Origin: JBBDIK01 sp040880465
GTDB taxonomy: Bacteria > Actinomycetota > UBA4738 > JBBDHU01
Assembly (NCBI GenBank): GCA_040880465.1
Contig: JBBDIK010000005.1
Span: 79,565-143,564 of the forward strand
DNA length: 64,000 bases
Direction: 5' to 3'
Shown here: positions 43,267 to 51,852 of the stretch, piece by piece
Layout of the letters: every line of letters begins with the position of its first letter
Numbering within the stretch: the stretch's first letter is position 1
Notes under the pieces: model-generated
Told to the model about the DNA's origin: nothing
Databases searched by the model: none
The model's input: the letters and a program-made list of their open reading frames with translations, nothing else
Made by a program: the position numbers and the translations under genes

Positions 43267-44531
43267 ATCAGGTCCCGCAGACGCCGCAGACGCCGCAGGC
43301 GCCGCAGACGCCGCAGGCGCTGGAGTGCCGAGAGTGCCACCGGCAGTACGCCGTCGAGGCGCTGTCGATCTGTGAGGACTGTTTCGGCCCGCTCGAACCG
43401 CACTACGAACTTTCCGCGATCTCCGGTGACGCGTTCCGCAAGGAGGTCGAGGCGGGCCCCGACACACTGTGGCGCTACCAGCCGTTGCTGCCGGGCCTTG
43501 GCGTCGACAAGGTGGATCTCGGCGCCGGCTTCACGCCGCTCCGCCGTGCCGACAACCTCGGCCGGGCGCTCGGCATCCGGAACCTGTGGATCAAGGACGA
43601 CACGGTCAATCCCTCGAACTCGTTCAAGGACCGGGTGGTCTCGGTCGCGCTGACGATGTCGCAGGCGTTCGGGTTCGAGGCGGTCGGTTGCGCGTCGACG
43701 GGGAACCTGGCGAACGCAACGGGGGCTCACGCGGCGAAGGCGGACATCCCGGCCTACATCTTCATCCCGCACGATCTGGAGCGGGCCAAGATCATCGCCA
43801 CATCGGCGTATGGCGCCAACGTCATCAAGGTCAAAGGCAACTACGACGACGTGAACAGGCTGTGCAGTGAGGTGGCCGACGCGCTCCCGTGGGCGTTCGT
43901 GAACGTGAACATGCGGCCGTTCTACGCGGAGGGGTCGAAGTCGATCGGGTTCGAGGTTGCCGAACAGCTCGGTTGGCAGCTGCCGGACCACGTCGTCGTG
44001 CCGATCGCGAGCGGAGCGCTGATGACGAAGATCCACCGTGCGTTCCGCGAGCTGACCGAGGTCGGCGCGGTCGAGGATTACCCGTTCCGCATCTCAGGTG
44101 CCCAGGCGCAAGGGTGCGCCCCAGTGGCCACGGCGTTCAAGGAGAACGCGAACGAGGTCACGCCCGTCAAGCCGAACACGATCGCCAAGTCCCTGGCGAT
44201 CGGGAACCCCGCCGACGGCTGGTACGCCATCCAGACCGCGCGCCAGACGGGCGGCGCGATCGAGTACTGCAGCGAGCAGGAGGTTCTCGATGGCATCCAC
44301 CTGCTGGCTCGTCACGAGGGCATCTTCACCGAGACGGCCGGGGGCGTCACGATCGCGGTCCTGAAGCGCCTCCGCGAGCAAGGCATCATCCGGCGCGACG
44401 AGGAGACGGTCGCCATCATCACCGGGAACGGCTATAAGACGATCGAGGCGCTCGAAGAGTCGGACCTCACACCGACCATGACGGTCGAACCGGACCTGGA
44501 CGACTTCATGGCCCAGCTCGAAGGCCGGTAG
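43263..44531 (+). CDS. thrC: Threonine synthase with Pro-Gln-Thr repeat N-terminus
   Basis: PLP enzyme converting O-phosphohomoserine to threonine, 422 aa. Schiff-base lysine K122 in NPSNSFKDRVV. Residues 22-40 form a CxxC...CxxC zinc-ribbon-like segment (CREC, CEDC) seen in many thermophile/actinobacterial threonine synthases. Residues 4-18 are a PQT/PQA repeat encoded by near-perfect 9-bp tandem repeats, unusual in this family. ATG overlaps the ilvD stop. The catalytic core is full length. Confidence 0.94.
   Translation: MNQVPQTPQTPQAPQTPQALECRECHRQYAVEALSICEDCFGPLEPHYELSAISGDAFRKEVEAGPDTLWRYQPLLPGLGVDKVDLGAGFTPLRRADNLGRALGIRNLWIKDDTVNPSNSFKDRVVSVALTMSQAFGFEAVGCASTGNLANATGAHAAKADIPAYIFIPHDLERAKIIATSAYGANVIKVKGNYDDVNRLCSEVADALPWAFVNVNMRPFYAEGSKSIGFEVAEQLGWQLPDHVVVPIASGALMTKIHRAFRELTEVGAVEDYPFRISGAQAQGCAPVATAFKENANEVTPVKPNTIAKSLAIGNPADGWYAIQTARQTGGAIEYCSEQEVLDGIHLLARHEGIFTETAGGVTIAVLKRLREQGIIRRDEETVAIITGNGYKTIEALEESDLTPTMTVEPDLDDFMAQLEGR
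43272..43319 (+). repeat. 9-bp tandem repeat (cagacgccg-type) in the thrC 5' end
   Basis: About five copies of CAGACGCCG/CAGGCGCCG in frame, coding PQT or PQA. It is prone to slippage in multiples of 9 bp without a frameshift, so copy number may vary between strains. Confidence 0.7.
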
Positions 44532-44532
44532 C

Positions 44533-44551
44533 GGACGGCCGAGGCCCGTCC
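44533..44551. terminator. Stem-loop between convergent genes
   Basis: GGACGG / CCGTCC with a 7-nt loop directly after the thrC stop, 12 nt before the end of the convergent SGNH gene; followed by CTTGCC. Possibly shared by both directions. Confidence 0.4.
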
Positions 44552-44562
44552 TTGCCTTGCTG

Positions 44563-46152
44563 CTACGGGAGGTTGTTCTTCGTCCCTTCGGCGATCCGAA
44601 CTCCGGTGGCGAAGTGTCCGGTGTTGTTCGGATGCATGATGCCGTTCACGTCGCCCTGCACGGCGTCCGAATCGTCGTAATCCACGATCCAGCGCTGCTG
44701 CCCGGCACAGATGCCGTGTTTCTCGAACATCGTCGAGATACCACCGATGAGTGTCCAGCCGTACTTGAATGCCGCGGTGCCGACCTCGCCGTTGAGATGG
44801 GTGATGACGTTCTCATCCGCCCACTTCATCTCGTTGGGTTGGATGTTGTACCCCAGTGGACCATCTCCCAGGCAGTAGGTCACGCCATCCTCGTCGAGCG
44901 TCGGGTTGAAGTACTCGATGAGGTAGATCCGGCTCGCTAGGACATCGAGGCCACCGTTCGCCAACTCGCACGCGGTCGCCATCTTCGTCAGGCACTGGGC
45001 GAGGCGCGCGTAACGCTTCTCGAGGACCTTGTTGGCCACTTTCCGGGCGAATGCCTTGGTGACGTCGTACTTGTTGGAAGGGTCGGTGCAGGGGCCGTAG
45101 AAGCAGTTCCGCACGATCGTCCCGAAGTCCAGATCGTTCGCGCCGATCGAGAGCAACACGGCGTCGATGGTGCGGTTCTTGACGACGGTGCGCGCCACCG
45201 TGATCTGGGGTTTCTTGACCGACCCCTTTACCGGTTCGATCCCCTCGTAGCGGCCGAGCAGGCCTTCTAGGATCGTGGCCCCGGAGCAGGCCAGATGTAC
45301 GAACGTCACGGAGGTATGCGCGTCGCGACCTTCGATGCGTTGCGCCGCTCGCGCCTGACCTGCGAGCGCAGAACGATGGCACTGCTTGTCGTTCCACTTC
45401 GGGCCGCCGTTCGCCTTCGTGATCTCCGGGTTACCCTCGCCCGAGGCGACCGAGTCGCCGAGTCCGATGATCAAGAGGTCGTCGATCTTGACGTCCTGTG
45501 CGACGGAGTGGATACCTCCGTACTGATCCCTGACTGTCAGGGTCACGATGTAGGTCTTCTCGGTGGCGAAGTCGTGTTTCACCTTGCAGTCTGTCCAGGG
45601 GGTCTTGGTGGACTGCGTTCCGTCGCCGAAGTTCCACATGAACTTGGTGATCGACCACCGCTTCCCATCACCACCCACGGACGCGCAGCCGTTGAAGTGG
45701 ACCGTCCAGCCGGCCGGTGTCACATCGATCTTCCAGTAGGGGTCCGTCAGCCCGTCGCCGTTGGCGTCCATGCCGTACCGGTCCGGCATCGACCAGGTGA
45801 ACCTCGCGATCGGCGGGGGCATCGTCGGCGGTGGCGACGTCGGTGGCGGCGAGCTGGGAGGCGGAGACGAGCTGGGAGGCGGAGACGAAGGCGGTGGTGA
45901 ACTCGGTGGCGGAGAGGAAGGCGGTGGTGAACTCGGTGGCGGCGAGCTGGGAGGCGGAGACGAAGGCGGTGGAGACGAAGGCGGTGGAGAGGAGGGCGGT
46001 GGCGAGTAGGAAGGCGGCGGGGATGTTGGGGGTGGCGAACTCGGCGGTGGGGTCTGTCCGGGGGCCGGGACCGCACCGATGACGGCGTACACGATCGCCA
46101 GCGAGACGACCACGATCGTCACCCGGAAGACGCGCACCCTACTCCGCTTCAC
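44563..46152 (-). CDS. Secreted/anchored Pro-rich, PKD and SGNH(GDSL)-hydrolase protein
   Basis: 529 aa. An N-terminal hydrophobic segment (VTIVVVSLAIVYAVIGAV) is followed by a Pro/Ser repeat linker (residues about 34-113, SPPPS units). Then a PKD-like domain (FMWNFGDGTQSTKT) and an SGNH hydrolase: block I GLGDSVASGEGN, block II-like HLACSGAT, block III GANDLDFG, C-terminal His in GIMHPNNTGH. Probably an extracellular esterase or lipase; acyl substrate unknown. GTG start with GAGGGGAG upstream. The linker DNA is a long GGTGGCGGA-type repeat. Confidence 0.83.
   Translation of the reverse strand: MKRSRVRVFRVTIVVVSLAIVYAVIGAVPAPGQTPPPSSPPPTSPPPSYSPPPSSPPPSSPPPSSPPPSSPPPSSPPPSSPPPSSPPPSSPPPSSSPPPSSPPPTSPPPTMPPPIARFTWSMPDRYGMDANGDGLTDPYWKIDVTPAGWTVHFNGCASVGGDGKRWSITKFMWNFGDGTQSTKTPWTDCKVKHDFATEKTYIVTLTVRDQYGGIHSVAQDVKIDDLLIIGLGDSVASGEGNPEITKANGGPKWNDKQCHRSALAGQARAAQRIEGRDAHTSVTFVHLACSGATILEGLLGRYEGIEPVKGSVKKPQITVARTVVKNRTIDAVLLSIGANDLDFGTIVRNCFYGPCTDPSNKYDVTKAFARKVANKVLEKRYARLAQCLTKMATACELANGGLDVLASRIYLIEYFNPTLDEDGVTYCLGDGPLGYNIQPNEMKWADENVITHLNGEVGTAAFKYGWTLIGGISTMFEKHGICAGQQRWIVDYDDSDAVQGDVNGIMHPNNTGHFATGVRIAEGTKNNLP
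45811..46052 (-). repeat. Degenerate tandem repeat coding the Pro/Ser linker
   Basis: Imperfect units of about 9-15 bp, mostly permutations of GGCGGTGGA and GAAGGCGGTGG on the plus strand. In frame, it encodes PPPSSPPPS on the minus strand. Likely length-polymorphic. Confidence 0.7.
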
Positions 46153-46239
46153 GTCTCTCCCCTCGCAGGCACCGAATCAGCCTATTCCGGAGGAGGTAGA
46201 GGGCGGGAGTGGGGAGAACGTCCGACCGTGTCGGCCGGA

Positions 46240-47457
46240 CTACCGGGAGGGCGTGCGCTCCTCGATCGCCCACGGCGAGCCGTAGTCGTTCAGCAGGTCC
46301 AGGAACGGGCCTGCGTCGAACGCTTCGGGACCGAGGACACCGGCTCCCTTCCAGGCACCGGTCGCGATCAGTTCGAGCGCCACGACCGGGTTGATCGCGG
46401 TCTGCCAGACGACGGCCTGCGACCCATCCAGCGCCATCGTTTCCTCGTTGTCGACCACGTGGTACAGGTAGACCTCGCGCGGGTTGCCGTCCTGACCGGC
46501 ACCGCGGACCCAGGTTCCGGCGCAGGTCTTGCCGCTCATCTTCTCGCCGAGGGTCGCGGGGTTCGGGAGGGTCGCGGCGACCACGTCACGTGGAGAGACC
46601 TCGACGCCGCCGACGCGTACCTTGTCGGTTCGGTCCAATCCGAGCATGCGGAGCGTCTTCAGGACGTCGATGAACTCCTCGCCGAGTCCGTACTTGAACG
46701 TAACCCGGCCGACGTCGAGCCACCGGGGCATCAACAGGACCTCCTCGTGCTCGACGTTGACGCACTGGAGTGGACCGATGCCCTCGGGGAACACGAATGT
46801 CTCGGGCTCGGAGAACGGGTCCGTGCAGAACCAGCCGCGTTCCTTCTCGTAGACGTACGGCGGGTTCAGGCATTCCTCGATCGTGGTCCAGATGCTGAAC
46901 GTCGGCGCGAAGTCGTAGCCGGCGACCTCGATGTTCGCGCCGTCGCGCACGCCGATCTCGTCGATCGTCGAGAACAGATGGTCGGAGGCATAGCGCGCGA
47001 ACACATCCGAGAGGCCCGGCTCCACGCCCATGCCGACCAGCGCAAGCTGGCCGCGCTGCTCCCAGATGTCGGCGCGCTCCCACTGGAACTCGCCGAGGAT
47101 GCGCCCGACCTCCTCGTACGGCTTCTCCGGATGCCGTTCGGACAGGGACATCGCCATGTCGACGTAGGTAGCTCCGGCGTCCAGCGCGGCTTCGAAGATG
47201 GGCGGGACGAACCGCGGGTCGGCGGCGTTCATGAACACGTCCGCCCCGCGTTCGTGCGCGAACGCGGCCATCGCCGAGGGGTCAGTGGCATCCAGTCTCG
47301 CGGCCGAGAACCGCTCATCGTCGAGGCCGGCGACGACCGCGCGCGCGCGTTCCTCGTCGATGTCGGTGACGAAGATCTCTGCGAAGTAGTCGCGCCGGCG
47401 GGCGATGGCCGCGAAGGCTGCACCAACGCCTCCGGAGCCGATGAGCAGGATCCGCAT
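46240..47457 (-). CDS. Saccharopine dehydrogenase-like NAD(P)-dependent enzyme
   Basis: 405 aa. The Rossmann fold opens directly at the chosen start (MRILLIGSGGVGAAFAAIA), with VFMNAADPRFVPPIFEAALDAG and YVDMAMSL typical of the saccharopine dehydrogenase/carboxynorspermidine synthase group. Given the polyamine theme of the window, a carboxyspermidine-type dehydrogenase is conceivable; lysine-pathway function is an alternative. No Shine-Dalgarno precedes the ATG; TAGACT 7 nt upstream suggests a leaderless mRNA. Divergent from the ilvB attenuator. Confidence 0.82.
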   Translation of the reverse strand: MRILLIGSGGVGAAFAAIARRRDYFAEIFVTDIDEERARAVVAGLDDERFSAARLDATDPSAMAAFAHERGADVFMNAADPRFVPPIFEAALDAGATYVDMAMSLSERHPEKPYEEVGRILGEFQWERADIWEQRGQLALVGMGVEPGLSDVFARYASDHLFSTIDEIGVRDGANIEVAGYDFAPTFSIWTTIEECLNPPYVYEKERGWFCTDPFSEPETFVFPEGIGPLQCVNVEHEEVLLMPRWLDVGRVTFKYGLGEEFIDVLKTLRMLGLDRTDKVRVGGVEVSPRDVVAATLPNPATLGEKMSGKTCAGTWVRGAGQDGNPREVYLYHVVDNEETMALDGSQAVVWQTAINPVVALELIATGAWKGAGVLGPEAFDAGPFLDLLNDYGSPWAIEERTPSR

Positions 47458-47556
47458 GAAGAGGAGTCTAGGTGTCGCCGCGGCTGGACGTGCTCGCCGG
47501 GAGGGCCCACCGGACCTTGATCGCTGTGCCATCCGGGCGGGCTCGTCCGGCCGAGG

Positions 47557-47584
47557 TTGACACGGCCGCTGAGCTGCGTACACT
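47557..47584 (+). promoter_or_regulatory. Promoter of ilvL-ilvBNC
   Basis: TTGACA (47557-47562), 16-nt spacer, TACACT (47579-47584). The leader-peptide ATG begins 9 nt after the -10, so the mRNA 5' end would be only 2-4 nt before the start codon. Confidence 0.75.
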
Positions 47585-47593
47585 CAGAAGACC

Positions 47594-47653
47594 ATGTACT
47601 CGAAGGCTGGAACGCAGACGAGCAGCACGCAAGCCCTGGTACTTATCAACTAG
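47594..47653 (+). CDS. ilvL: ilvBNC attenuator leader peptide (19 aa)
   Basis: Encodes MYSKAGTQTSSTQALVLIN. The final sense codons are Leu-Val-Leu-Ile-Asn, the regulatory amino acids of the downstream genes; the stop codon is the first part of a hairpin. No Shine-Dalgarno fits, and translation likely starts on a nearly leaderless RNA. Ribosome stalling at CTG-GTA-CTT-ATC when branched-chain aminoacyl-tRNAs are scarce would change folding of the terminator at 47687. Ribosome-mediated attenuation of ilvBNC is established in actinobacteria such as Corynebacterium. Confidence 0.82.
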   Translation: MYSKAGTQTSSTQALVLIN

Positions 47654-47685
47654 GCGCGGGCGGGCCATCTCGGCCTGTGCGCGCC
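47653..47685 (+). promoter_or_regulatory. ilvBNC leader hairpin overlapping the leader stop codon
   Basis: GGCGCG pairs with CGCGCC and GGCC with GGCC around a short loop. It begins at the last base of the TAG stop and ends one nt before the terminator stem. A ribosome at the regulatory codons or the stop would melt it. Confidence 0.65.
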
Positions 47686-47686
47686 G

Positions 47687-47712
47687 AACCCCTCCACGAG
47701 AGGGGTTCTTTC
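47687..47712 (+). terminator. ilvBNC attenuator terminator
   Basis: AACCCCTC-cacga-GAGGGGTT followed by CTTTC: perfect 8-bp stem, 5-nt loop, 77 nt before the ilvB ATG. The identical stem sequence recurs in front of leuA. Confidence 0.85.
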
Positions 47713-47783
47713 GATTCCGGGTTCCTCACGAGGGAACGGACGGACCGACGAAGCCGGAGCAAGCCGGCGGGAAGGAGCACCAG

Positions 47784-49538
47784 ATGGCAAAGGTCAGCGG
47801 AGCGGAGTCACTCGTCAAGTCTCTCGAGGCGCAGGGCACCGACGTGATCTTCGGGGTGCCCGGTGGGGCGATCCTGCCGGCCTACGACCCGATCCTCGAT
47901 TCGTCCGTGCGTCACGTGCTGTGCCGCCACGAACAGGGTGCCGGTCACGCCGCATCCGGGTACGCGTGGGTGACGGGCAAAGCCGCGGTCTGCATGGCGA
48001 CCTCCGGGCCCGGGGCCACCAATCTCGTGACGGCGATGGCCGACGCCAAGATGGATTCGGTGCCGATGGTCTGCATCACCGGCCAGGTCCCGACCCCGGT
48101 CGTGGGCAACGACGCGTTCCAGGAGGCGGACATCACGGGTATCTCGATGCCCATCACCAAGCACAACATGCTGGTGACCGACGTCGGACAGATCCCGTCC
48201 GCCATCAAGGAGGCGTTCTACATCGCCGAAACCGGCCGTCCGGGCCCGGTGCTCGTGGACATCCCCAAGGATGTCTTGCAGACCGAGACCGAGTTCGTGT
48301 GGCCTTCCCAGGTGGATCTCCCCGGTTACAAGCCGGTGACCAAGGGCAATCCGAAGCAGGTGCGCGAAGCCGTCAAGCTGATCCTGGAGGCCAAGCGGCC
48401 GGTGCTCTACGTCGGCGGGGGCGTGATCAAGACGGCCGCCTCGCCGGAACTGTTCCGGCTGGCGACCGAGGGCAAGCTGCCGGTCGTTACGACATTGATG
48501 GCGCGCGGGGCGTTCCCGGACTCGAACCCATTGTGCCTCGAGATGCCGGGGATGCACGGCAACTACACGGCCGTGACGGCCCTGCAGAAGGCAGACCTGC
48601 TCGTGTCGCTCGGGGCACGCTTCGACGACCGAGTGACGGGCAAGCTGACGGCGTTCGCGCCCGACGCGAAGATCGTGCATGTCGACATCGACCCGGCTGA
48701 GATCGGCAAGAACCGCAAGGCCGACGTGCCGATCGTCGGAGACTGCAAGGTCGTGATCGGGATGCTGGCCGACGAACTGGTGAAGCGCCAGGAGGAGCTA
48801 GGCGGTGTGCCCGACCGGTCCGCGTGGCTGGGACAGCTCGAGGAGTGGCAGACCAAGTTCCCCTACGCCTACGAGCAGCCCGACGACGGTCCGATCAAAC
48901 CGCAATACGCAACGCAACGTCTGTACGAGGCGACGCGAGACCAGGACACGATCCTGGTTGCCGGCGTCGGTCAGCACCAGATGTGGGCGTCGCAGTATTG
49001 GAAGTTCGAGGAGCCACGTCACTGGGTGAACTCAGGAGGTCTCGGGACCATGGGCTACGCGGTGCCGGCCGCGATGGGCGCGAAGGTTGGGCGGCCAGAC
49101 GTGCGGGTCGTGGCCATCGACGGCGACGGCTGCTTCCAGATGACCGCCCAGGAGCTGGCAACGATGACGACCGAGAACATCCCGGTGGTCATCGCCATCA
49201 TGAACAACGCCTATCTCGGGATGGTGCGCCAGTGGCAGGAGCTGTTCTACAACGAGCGCTACTCGCAGGTGTACCTGACGCACGACGTCCCCGACTACGT
49301 GCAGCTCGCGGAGGCCTACGGCTGCGTCGGCCTGCGTGCCGAGGTGCCTGAAGAGGTGGATACCGTGATCGACAAGGCGCTGTCCGTGGAGGACCGTACG
49401 GTGGTCATCGACTTCCGCTGCGATCAGCGGGAGATGGTGTTCCCGATGGTGCCGGCCGGGGCGTCCAACGACGACATCATCCTCGGCCCGGGTCAGGAGA
49501 AACCGATGGACGACCCGAAGGCGGCAAGCCTCGCATGA
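47784..49538 (+). CDS. ilvB: Acetolactate synthase, catalytic subunit
   Basis: ThDP/FAD enzyme making acetolactate or acetohydroxybutyrate, first common step of valine/leucine/isoleucine synthesis. 584 aa, full length. Catalytic Glu50 in CRHEQGAGHAASGYA; ThDP-Mg motif begins DGDGCFQMTAQEL and ends near IMNNAYLG; FAD-region TLMARGAFPD is present. ATG 47784 with AAGGAG upstream; the frame is open further left, but only through the attenuator. The TGA overlaps ilvN by 4 bp. The large and small subunits form one holoenzyme. Confidence 0.97.
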   Translation: MAKVSGAESLVKSLEAQGTDVIFGVPGGAILPAYDPILDSSVRHVLCRHEQGAGHAASGYAWVTGKAAVCMATSGPGATNLVTAMADAKMDSVPMVCITGQVPTPVVGNDAFQEADITGISMPITKHNMLVTDVGQIPSAIKEAFYIAETGRPGPVLVDIPKDVLQTETEFVWPSQVDLPGYKPVTKGNPKQVREAVKLILEAKRPVLYVGGGVIKTAASPELFRLATEGKLPVVTTLMARGAFPDSNPLCLEMPGMHGNYTAVTALQKADLLVSLGARFDDRVTGKLTAFAPDAKIVHVDIDPAEIGKNRKADVPIVGDCKVVIGMLADELVKRQEELGGVPDRSAWLGQLEEWQTKFPYAYEQPDDGPIKPQYATQRLYEATRDQDTILVAGVGQHQMWASQYWKFEEPRHWVNSGGLGTMGYAVPAAMGAKVGRPDVRVVAIDGDGCFQMTAQELATMTTENIPVVIAIMNNAYLGMVRQWQELFYNERYSQVYLTHDVPDYVQLAEAYGCVGLRAEVPEEVDTVIDKALSVEDRTVVIDFRCDQREMVFPMVPAGASNDDIILGPGQEKPMDDPKAASLA

Positions 49539-50056
49539 GCCTCCATACGCTGTCCGTCCTCGTCGAGAACCGCCCCGGCGTGCTCACGCGTGTCGCCGGT
49601 CTTTTCGCCGCGCGCGGATTCAACATCCATTCCCTCGCGGTCGGTGAGACCGAGATCCCCGACTACTCCCGCATGACGATCGTGGTCGACCTGCAGGCGA
49701 AGTCTCTCGAGCAGGTGGTGAAGCAGCTGAACAAGCTGGTGAACATCATCAAGGTTCTGGAGTACACCGACCGCGACGCCGTCGAACGCGAACTGGCCCT
49801 GGTCAAGGTCCGCACGAAGGGCGACCAGCGGGCTCGCGTGATCGAGATCGCCGACATCTTCCGGTGCCGGGTGGTCGGCGTGACGTCATCGACCGTGACG
49901 GTCGAGGCCACCGGCACGCCCGACAAGGTCGAGGCCTTGCTCGAGTTGCTCCACGAGTTCGGCATCGTCGAACTGGCGCGGACGGGCAGGATCGCCCTCT
50001 CGCGTGACGAGAAAGGCATCCGCGAACGCACGCTCAAGGCCGCATCCAGCGAGTAG
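49535..50056 (+). CDS. ilvN: Acetolactate synthase, regulatory (small) subunit
   Basis: 173 aa. N-terminal ACT domain (HTLSVLVENRPGVLTRVAGLFAARGFNIHSL) binds valine for feedback inhibition and activates IlvB; the second ACT-like half has FRCRVVGVTSSTVTVEATG. ATG overlaps the ilvB stop (ATGA), ensuring stoichiometric translation. Usual length and order ilvB-ilvN-ilvC. Confidence 0.96.
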   Translation: MSLHTLSVLVENRPGVLTRVAGLFAARGFNIHSLAVGETEIPDYSRMTIVVDLQAKSLEQVVKQLNKLVNIIKVLEYTDRDAVERELALVKVRTKGDQRARVIEIADIFRCRVVGVTSSTVTVEATGTPDKVEALLELLHEFGIVELARTGRIALSRDEKGIRERTLKAASSE

Positions 50057-50087
50057 ACGCGACCGACAGAGGAAGGGAGAACACGAC

Positions 50088-51098
50088 ATGACGACCATCT
50101 ACTACGAGAAGGACATCGACGGTTCCGCGCTGGCCGGTCAGAAGATCGCGATCCTCGGGTTCGGTTCGCAGGGGCACGCGCATGCGCTGAACCTGCACGA
50201 CTCGGGCTACGACGTGCGGGTGGGGCTGCGGCCCGGGTCTGCTTCGCGCGCTGAGGTCGAGAAGGCGGGGCTGCCGGTCATGGACACGGCCGCTGCGGCG
50301 GCGGAGGCCGACGTCATCATGGTGCTGCTGCCGGACACCTCGCAGGCGAAGGCGTTCCGGGAGGAGATCGAGCCCGGACTACAGCCCGGCAACATGTTGA
50401 TGTTCGCGCATGGGTTCAACATCCACTTCGAGACGATCGACGTGCCCGCGGGCATCGACGTCACGATGATCGCGCCGAAAGGACCGGGGCACCTCGTGCG
50501 CCGCACCTACGAAGAGGGCATTGGCACGCCCGCGCTGATCGCGGTCGAGAAGGACGAGACCGGTACGGGGAAGGCGCGGGCGCTGGCCTACGCCATGGGC
50601 ATCGGGGCCGCGCGCGCCGGCTTGATCGAGACCACGTTCAAGGAGGAGACCGAGACCGACCTGTTCGGCGAGCAGGCGGTGCTCTGCGGCGGGTCGACGT
50701 CGCTGATCCGCGCGGGGTTCGAGACCCTGGTCGCGGCCGGGTACCAGCCGGAGGTCGCCTACTTCGAGTGTCTGCACGAGATGAAACTGATCGTGGACCT
50801 GCTCTACGAGGGCGGCATGGGCTACATGCGCTACTCGATCAGTGACACGGCCGAGTACGGCGACTACACGCGCGGGCCTCGGGTGGTCGATGACCGCACG
50901 CGCGGCGAGATGCGCACGATCCTGGACGAGATCCAGAGCGGGCAGTTCGCCAAGGAGTGGATCGCCGAGGCCGACGGTGGGTTCCAGAACTTCCTGAAGA
51001 TGCGGGCCGAGGCACGCGCGTCACAGATCGAGGAGGTCGGGGCCGAGCTCCGCGGGATGATGCCGTGGCTGGAGGGCAAGAAGGCTCCGGACGCGTAG
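50088..51098 (+). CDS. ilvC: Ketol-acid reductoisomerase (NADP+), class I
   Basis: Isomerises and reduces acetolactate/acetohydroxybutyrate to dihydroxy acids. 336 aa, class I length. Rossmann motif LGFGSQGHAHALNLHDSG and a following VRVGLRPGS loop that sets NADPH preference; acidic metal-binding residues lie in EETETDLFGEQAVLCGG. ATG 50088 has GGAAGGGAG upstream. 31 nt after ilvN, so third gene of the attenuated operon. Confidence 0.97.
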   Translation: MTTIYYEKDIDGSALAGQKIAILGFGSQGHAHALNLHDSGYDVRVGLRPGSASRAEVEKAGLPVMDTAAAAAEADVIMVLLPDTSQAKAFREEIEPGLQPGNMLMFAHGFNIHFETIDVPAGIDVTMIAPKGPGHLVRRTYEEGIGTPALIAVEKDETGTGKARALAYAMGIGAARAGLIETTFKEETETDLFGEQAVLCGGSTSLIRAGFETLVAAGYQPEVAYFECLHEMKLIVDLLYEGGMGYMRYSISDTAEYGDYTRGPRVVDDRTRGEMRTILDEIQSGQFAKEWIAEADGGFQNFLKMRAEARASQIEEVGAELRGMMPWLEGKKAPDA

Positions 51099-51128
51099 TC
51101 GTCGCCGCGCATCGACTATGTTGGCCCC

Positions 51129-51827
51129 GTGAAGCTTCCCCGGCGGTTCCTCGGGATGCTCGTGGTGGGCGCGGTCCTGGTGACGGCGCTTGCTCTGCTC
51201 GCCGGTGCCTCGGCGTCGCAAGGCGGGGCGCCGCGCTCGTTGCCGGCGGCTCCGGAGGTCGAGGTGACGCCGTCGGCGGGCTTCCCACCCGACGTCCCGC
51301 AGCTCCCTCGAAACTTCCGCGGCCGTGGGCGCTACGTGGTTCCGTCGCTCGGGGTGGACGTCCCGTTCGTCTGGAACGCCGACCACGGGGACATGCGCAT
51401 GGTGGCCGGTGGTCCCGACCATCTCATCTGGTTCACGAACCTGATCCACGACGGACAGCTCTACACGTACACCTACCAGTGGCCGGGCATCACGACGCCC
51501 GTTCCGTGTCTGCCCAACCTCGGCGCGTTCACGCTCGCGCAGTTCAACTCGCTGGTCGCGACGAACGCGCAGCCGGTCGGCTCCGAGATCCTCGTCACCC
51601 CGTGGCGGCGACCGGTTGAGCACTGGCGCATGGGCTTCGTGGCGCCGCCGTTCCCGCTGGCCTCCGCGGACATCTACGTCGACCCCGACGACCCGACGAC
51701 ATGGCGGCAGGTGCTGCACTTCGGATTGCAGAACCTCTACGCAGCCGACCAGGATGAGTGGATCAGGATGCGGACCTGGGAGCACCGCCCGGGCAACGCG
51801 ACGCTCCCCCCGCCCTGCCAACCCTGA
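51129..51827 (+). CDS. Secreted protein of unknown function
   Basis: 232 aa. A clear signal sequence (FLGMLVVGAVLVTALALLAGASAS) is followed by a Pro-rich segment and a globular part with aromatic motifs (HLIWFTNLIHDGQLYTYTYQW) and two Cys (PVPCLP, PPPCQP). GTG start 30 nt after ilvC, with CCCCGTGAAG context. No domain recognised. May be transcribed from the ilvBNC operon by read-through; at its 3' end it converges on the RES toxin gene. Confidence 0.6.
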   Translation: MKLPRRFLGMLVVGAVLVTALALLAGASASQGGAPRSLPAAPEVEVTPSAGFPPDVPQLPRNFRGRGRYVVPSLGVDVPFVWNADHGDMRMVAGGPDHLIWFTNLIHDGQLYTYTYQWPGITTPVPCLPNLGAFTLAQFNSLVATNAQPVGSEILVTPWRRPVEHWRMGFVAPPFPLASADIYVDPDDPTTWRQVLHFGLQNLYAADQDEWIRMRTWEHRPGNATLPPPCQP

Positions 51828-51852
51828 GCACGACCTGCGCTGTCTCTGCTTC

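Noticed and set aside
45811..46052. CRISPR-like or VNTR array
   Set aside because: Repeats are short, degenerate and in frame, coding a Pro/Ser linker; no spacers.
47653..47712. T-box or BCAA riboswitch before ilvB
   Set aside because: No T-box sequence or specifier stem; leader ORF with Leu/Val/Ile codons explains the structure.
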